Positions 6,765 to 8,713 of a DNA stretch of 8,713 nt are shown in pieces. The notes under the pieces were generated by a model, which had not been told where the DNA came from, made no database searches, and was given only the letters and a program-made list of their open reading frames with translations. Source of the DNA: Bacteroidales bacterium (GTDB lineage Bacteria > Bacteroidota > Bacteroidia > Bacteroidales > WRGA01); assembly GCA_031279795.1 (NCBI GenBank), contig JAITHZ010000357.1, forward strand, positions 1 to 8,713. Direction: 5' to 3'. Made by a program: the position numbers and the translations under genes. Position 1 is the first letter of the stretch. Each line of letters opens with the position of its first letter.

Positions 6765-7676
6765 TTTTTCTTCCAGAACTTTATCTTTTTCTTCCAGAAC
6801 TTTGTCTTTTTCTTCCAGAACTTTATCTTTTTCAGCAATTGTTTGTTTCTGTTCAGCGATAGTTTGTCGTTGTTGACTTATTTCACGTTCTTTTTCTTGA
6901 AGATCCAGTAAATAATCGTCTTCCATTTCCATATCTATCTGCACTTTTTCGCTTTCGGCTGCCATCTGGAGCCGACGTACGATGTGACGAAAATCTTCCG
7001 GAAAATCTTCTTCATGTACATTCATGATGTGATGATTTTTCGTTTGATTCTCCTGGTCGAAAACACTCAACAGTTTTTCCAAATCGCTGCGGTGATGTTT
7101 TTTCAGGGACGCAATCTGCACTATCCACGAACGGTGGTGCAGAGCACATATAAATTCATTGGACAGTATTTCCAATTTTTCTTTCGTTATAGCATCTGTA
7201 GCTCCAGGCACTATTTGAATAATCGGATTTGCAGGATAACCAATATCATATCCCAGCAGAAAGATACAGTAAATTTCTCTGGCCACAACCTTCTCCTTTT
7301 CGGATACGTTGCCTGAATTTTGGTAATTCACTCCCAGATAACGACGAAATCGCAAGATGTCGGTTGGCAGTTTTGCTTTCTGCAGTTCAATCAAAACGGT
7401 CTTATAAACATCATTCGCTAAAGCTATCTTGGCAGAAAAATCCATGCGGCATACCGTAAGACAACGGTCGCTTTCGCCTGTTTTCGCCTGTTCTTCTACG
7501 GTTTTTTCTTCTGCAGGCTCTTTTTTTTTGGGAATGCGAAGCGTATGTTCCTGAGCTGTAAAATCCAGCTCCACCACATTTTCACCAATAATTGCAGAAA
7601 GGAAGGCCTTGGCTACCTTGTTGTCTTCCATCATAAATTTGAAGACTACGTCATAAATTGGATTGGCAATGTACAT
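6678..7676 (-). CDS. Rpn family PD-(D/E)XK nuclease
   Basis: A 332-residue protein of the Rpn (recombination-promoting nuclease / PDDEXK 'putative transposase') family. Members are DNA endonucleases tied to RecA-independent recombination and, in E. coli, to phage defence with internally encoded antitoxins. The N-terminus MYIANPIYDVVFKFMMEDNKVAKAF with IIGENVVELDF (29-39) is characteristic. The active-site core is CRMDFSAKI (Asp79) followed by TVLIELQKAK (Glu97-x-Gln99-Lys100). RFRRYLGVNYQ (109-119), WIVQIASLKKHHRSDLEKLLSVFDQ (184-208) and EEDFPEDFRHIVRRLQ (222-237) complete the family pattern. Residues 48-71 form a charged low-complexity insert. From about 258 to the end is a coiled coil with heptads QTIAE-x-K and four EKDKVLE units (282-309). 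The ATG is 2 nt after the stop of a duplicated copy of its own tail, and its stop is 2 nt before argE. No terminal inverted repeats flank it, so it is not an insertion sequence. Confidence 0.85.
   Translation of the reverse strand: MYIANPIYDVVFKFMMEDNKVAKAFLSAIIGENVVELDFTAQEHTLRIPKKKEPAEEKTVEEQAKTGESDRCLTVCRMDFSAKIALANDVYKTVLIELQKAKLPTDILRFRRYLGVNYQNSGNVSEKEKVVAREIYCIFLLGYDIGYPANPIIQIVPGATDAITKEKLEILSNEFICALHHRSWIVQIASLKKHHRSDLEKLLSVFDQENQTKNHHIMNVHEEDFPEDFRHIVRRLQMAAESEKVQIDMEMEDDYLLDLQEKEREISQQRQTIAEQKQTIAEKDKVLEEKDKVLEEKDKVLEEKDKVLEEKDRIIREMEEQLKKFRNDSNSL
6741..6824 (-). repeat. 21-bp in-frame tandem repeat, four units
   Basis: Four consecutive 21-bp units (6741-6761, 6762-6782, 6783-6803, 6804-6824) differ only at the first base (g or a). 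Each carries the core TCTTTTTCTTCCAGAAC. Read on the minus strand they encode heptads of the form EKDKVLE. Since 21 bp keeps both the frame and the coiled-coil register, slippage or recombination could change tail length without breaking the protein. The duplicated tail at 7679-7768 holds only one unit. Confidence 0.95.
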
Positions 7677-7678
7677 GA

Positions 7679-7768
7679 CTATAATGAATTAGAATCGTTT
7701 CTGAATTTCTTTAACTGTTCCTCCATTTCTCTGATTATTCTGTCTTTTTCCTCCAGAACTTTATCCAT
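7679..7768 (-). CDS. 29-residue Rpn tail mini-ORF
   Basis: A complete ORF with ATG at 7768-7766 and TAG at 7681-7679 encodes MDKVLEEKDRII followed by REMEEQLKKF and RNDSNSL. After the initiator Met it is identical to the last 28 residues of the Rpn encoded just downstream, so it is a free-standing coiled-coil tail. It starts 6 nt after the yugP stop and ends 2 nt before the rpn ATG, well placed for coupled translation. Either it is a chance ORF in the remnant of a second rpn copy, or it is a translated peptide able to pair with the Rpn tail. E. coli rpn genes are known to make inhibitory C-terminal products from internal starts, which makes the second view worth noting. That this one is expressed or functional is inference only. 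Confidence 0.4.
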   Translation of the reverse strand: MDKVLEEKDRIIREMEEQLKKFRNDSNSL

Positions 7769-7794
7769 CCATTTTCAATTTTTGTTTCTGTTCA
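7679..7794 (-). pseudogene. Remnant of a second rpn copy (3' tail only)
   Basis: Positions 7679-7765 match the rpn 3' end (6678-6764) at 85 of 87 bases. After a short divergent patch (7766-7775), 7776-7794 match rpn 6836-6855 (CAATTGTTTGTTTCTGTTCA) with a single-base deletion. The order equals that in rpn with three of the four 21-bp units missing. The best reading is that a tandem rpn copy stood here and was lost by deletion, leaving about 116 bp of its tail. The end of yugP (stop at 7775-7777) lies within this rpn-like DNA. Confidence 0.75.
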
Positions 7795-8452
7795 AATAAA
7801 TTGTGATGTAATAAAACAAAGTTCCCAGAGAGCTGAGTGCAGCGACAACATATGTATAAGCAGCCCATTTCAGGGCGTCCCGTGCTTTGCCGTAACTTTC
7901 GACGCTGGTGATACCTGCGCTGTTCAGCCAGGCCATTGCTCGGCTGCTTGCATTGATTTCGACCGGAAGCGTAACGAAGCTGAACAGAGTTGTTATGGCA
8001 AACAAAGCAATCCCGCACAGCAACAGTTGCGGGAAGCTATTTACCAGCAGTATTCCGGCCAATAGCACCCATGTTACCCATTTTGATGCAAAATTGACAG
8101 TCGGCACTAATTTTGAGCGCACAGTCAGGAAGGAGTATGCAGTAGCGTGCTGCACGGCATGTCCACATTCGTGGGCGGCAACGGCGGCGGCGGCGATGTT
8201 GCTGCCCGCATAGACATGTTGACTTAAATTTACCGTTTTCGAGGCAGGATTGTAATGGTCAGTAAGATGACCTTGCGCCGAGATAACCGCAACATCGTAT
8301 ATTCCGTTATCTCGGAGCATTTTTTCGGCTACCTCCTTTCCCGTCATTCCATAATTGGTCGGGATTTGGGCATATTTTTGAAAACGGCGGTTTAATCCAT
8401 TTTGAACCACCCAGCTCAGCAGTGCAACGATACCAAAAAGAAGATAAGTCAT
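7775..8452 (-). CDS. yugP: YugP-type membrane zinc metallopeptidase
   Basis: A 225-residue integral membrane protein of the Zn_peptidase_2 (YugP) family, widespread but with poorly known substrates. The catalytic motif AAHECGHAVQH (92-102) gives zinc ligands H94 and H98 and catalytic E95. PVEINASSRAMAWL (163-176) holds the likely third ligand E165. Typical upstream blocks are also present: SGxx-like GMTGKEVAEKML (35-46), LTDHYNPASKTVNLSQHVY (63-81) and GSNIAAAAVAAHE. Hydrophobic segments at about 2-18, 122-138, 140-161 and 197-219 suggest four membrane spans with the active site between the first and second. Length fits the family. The last codons (LNRNKN) replace the more usual Gly-Arg-rich ending and lie in DNA resembling the rpn tail, so the C-terminus may have been rebuilt by recombination. 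It follows purA by 36 nt with no terminator between. Confidence 0.88.
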   Translation of the reverse strand: MTYLLFGIVALLSWVVQNGLNRRFQKYAQIPTNYGMTGKEVAEKMLRDNGIYDVAVISAQGHLTDHYNPASKTVNLSQHVYAGSNIAAAAVAAHECGHAVQHATAYSFLTVRSKLVPTVNFASKWVTWVLLAGILLVNSFPQLLLCGIALFAITTLFSFVTLPVEINASSRAMAWLNSAGITSVESYGKARDALKWAAYTYVVAALSSLGTLFYYITIYLNRNKN

Positions 8453-8488
8453 GGTGATAATTATTAAATGTGAATCCTTTTGCGTTGA

Positions 8489-8713
8489 TTACAGCAAGAT
8501 TGTCTGTTTTCTGTCGGGTCCAACAGAAACAATTTCAATCGGCACATGCAAGCGATCTTCCAGAAAATGGAGATAATTCATAAATTTCGGCGGAAATTCT
8601 TCAGCCGACAGCATGTTAGTCATATTTGTTTTCCATCCGGGGATTTCCGTATAGACAGGATTCACCGATTTGGTAGCTTCAAAGGGAAAAGTATTCGTTA
8701 TTTTCCCATCAAT
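8489..8713 (-). CDS. purA: Adenylosuccinate synthetase, C-terminal part
   Basis: The frame is open from the right edge to TAA at 8491-8489, giving the last 74 residues; the start lies outside the window. The sequence has IDGKITNTFPFEATK, PVYTEIPGW, then FMNYLHFLEDRLHVPIEI, and ends with the PurA signature VSVGPDRKQTILL. PurA joins IMP and aspartate using GTP in the first committed step from IMP to AMP, in the cytoplasm. The fragment covers the C-terminal region that contributes to nucleotide binding. It is the first visible gene of the leftward run, 36 nt upstream of yugP, and probably drives transcription of the downstream genes. Confidence 0.93.
   Translation of the reverse strand: MDGKITNTFPFEATKSVNPVYTEIPGWKTNMTNMLSAEEFPPKFMNYLHFLEDRLHVPIEIVSVGPDRKQTILL

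Noticed and set aside
6741..6824. Regular 21-bp units as a CRISPR-like array
   Set aside because: The units are contiguous without spacers and encode heptads inside rpn.
6678..7676. rpn as an insertion-sequence transposase
   Set aside because: No terminal inverted repeats or target-site duplications are visible; the flanking repeats are copies of the gene's own 3' end in direct orientation, and the protein has a PD-(D/E)XK core rather than a DDE one.
8453..8488. Possible separate promoter or terminator between purA and yugP
   Set aside because: The 36-nt gap has no hairpin with a T-run and no TAnnTTTG element on the minus strand.

Overview
The window looks like a chromosomal segment from a Bacteroidales bacterium (phylum Bacteroidota). 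The signs are a large surface protein with a type IX secretion (T9SS) C-terminal sorting domain, a Bacteroidetes-type -7 promoter element (TAnnTTTG), no clear Shine-Dalgarno sequences, and very Bacteroidales-like ArgE, YugP, Rpn and FemAB-like proteins. Base composition is patchy: the 3' part of the surface gene is about 63% GC (1381-1440), while the glycosyltransferase gene is about 30% GC (3841-3900).

Layout. Positions 1-1861 (+) hold the 3' part of a secreted, cell-surface T9SS cargo protein whose start lies outside the window. It is followed by 1862-2285, a mosaic of short palindromic and tandem repeats. This mosaic also carries a 49-codon small ORF (1946-2095) and a strong intrinsic terminator (2104-2145). 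Then come two rightward envelope-type genes: a FemAB/Acetyltransf_6-like protein (2286-3245) and a GT-B glycosyltransferase (3370-4512). Between them lies a 33-codon ORF that resembles the broken-off C-terminus of a second kind of FemAB-like protein. A terminator hairpin (4562-4606) closes this block.

From 4622 to the right edge everything runs leftward, in the order purA (partial, 3' end) - yugP - rpn tail mini-ORF - rpn - argE - femAB-like. Spacings are tight: 36 nt, 6 nt, 2 nt, 2 nt, then a 4-nt ATGA overlap. This is probably one transcription unit in which an Rpn-family PD-(D/E)XK nuclease gene sits between housekeeping genes.

The most unusual structure is around rpn. The last 87 bp of rpn are duplicated, with two mismatches, directly upstream of its own start codon. 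The duplicate encodes a free-standing 29-residue copy of the Rpn coiled-coil tail, and its homology appears to run on into the last codons of yugP. Rpn is thus flanked by direct repeats of its own tail. It also carries four 21-bp in-frame tandem repeats that lengthen the coiled coil. This could be the scar of a tandem rpn duplication, or a separately encoded regulatory tail peptide of the kind suggested by the known intragenic Rpn antitoxins.
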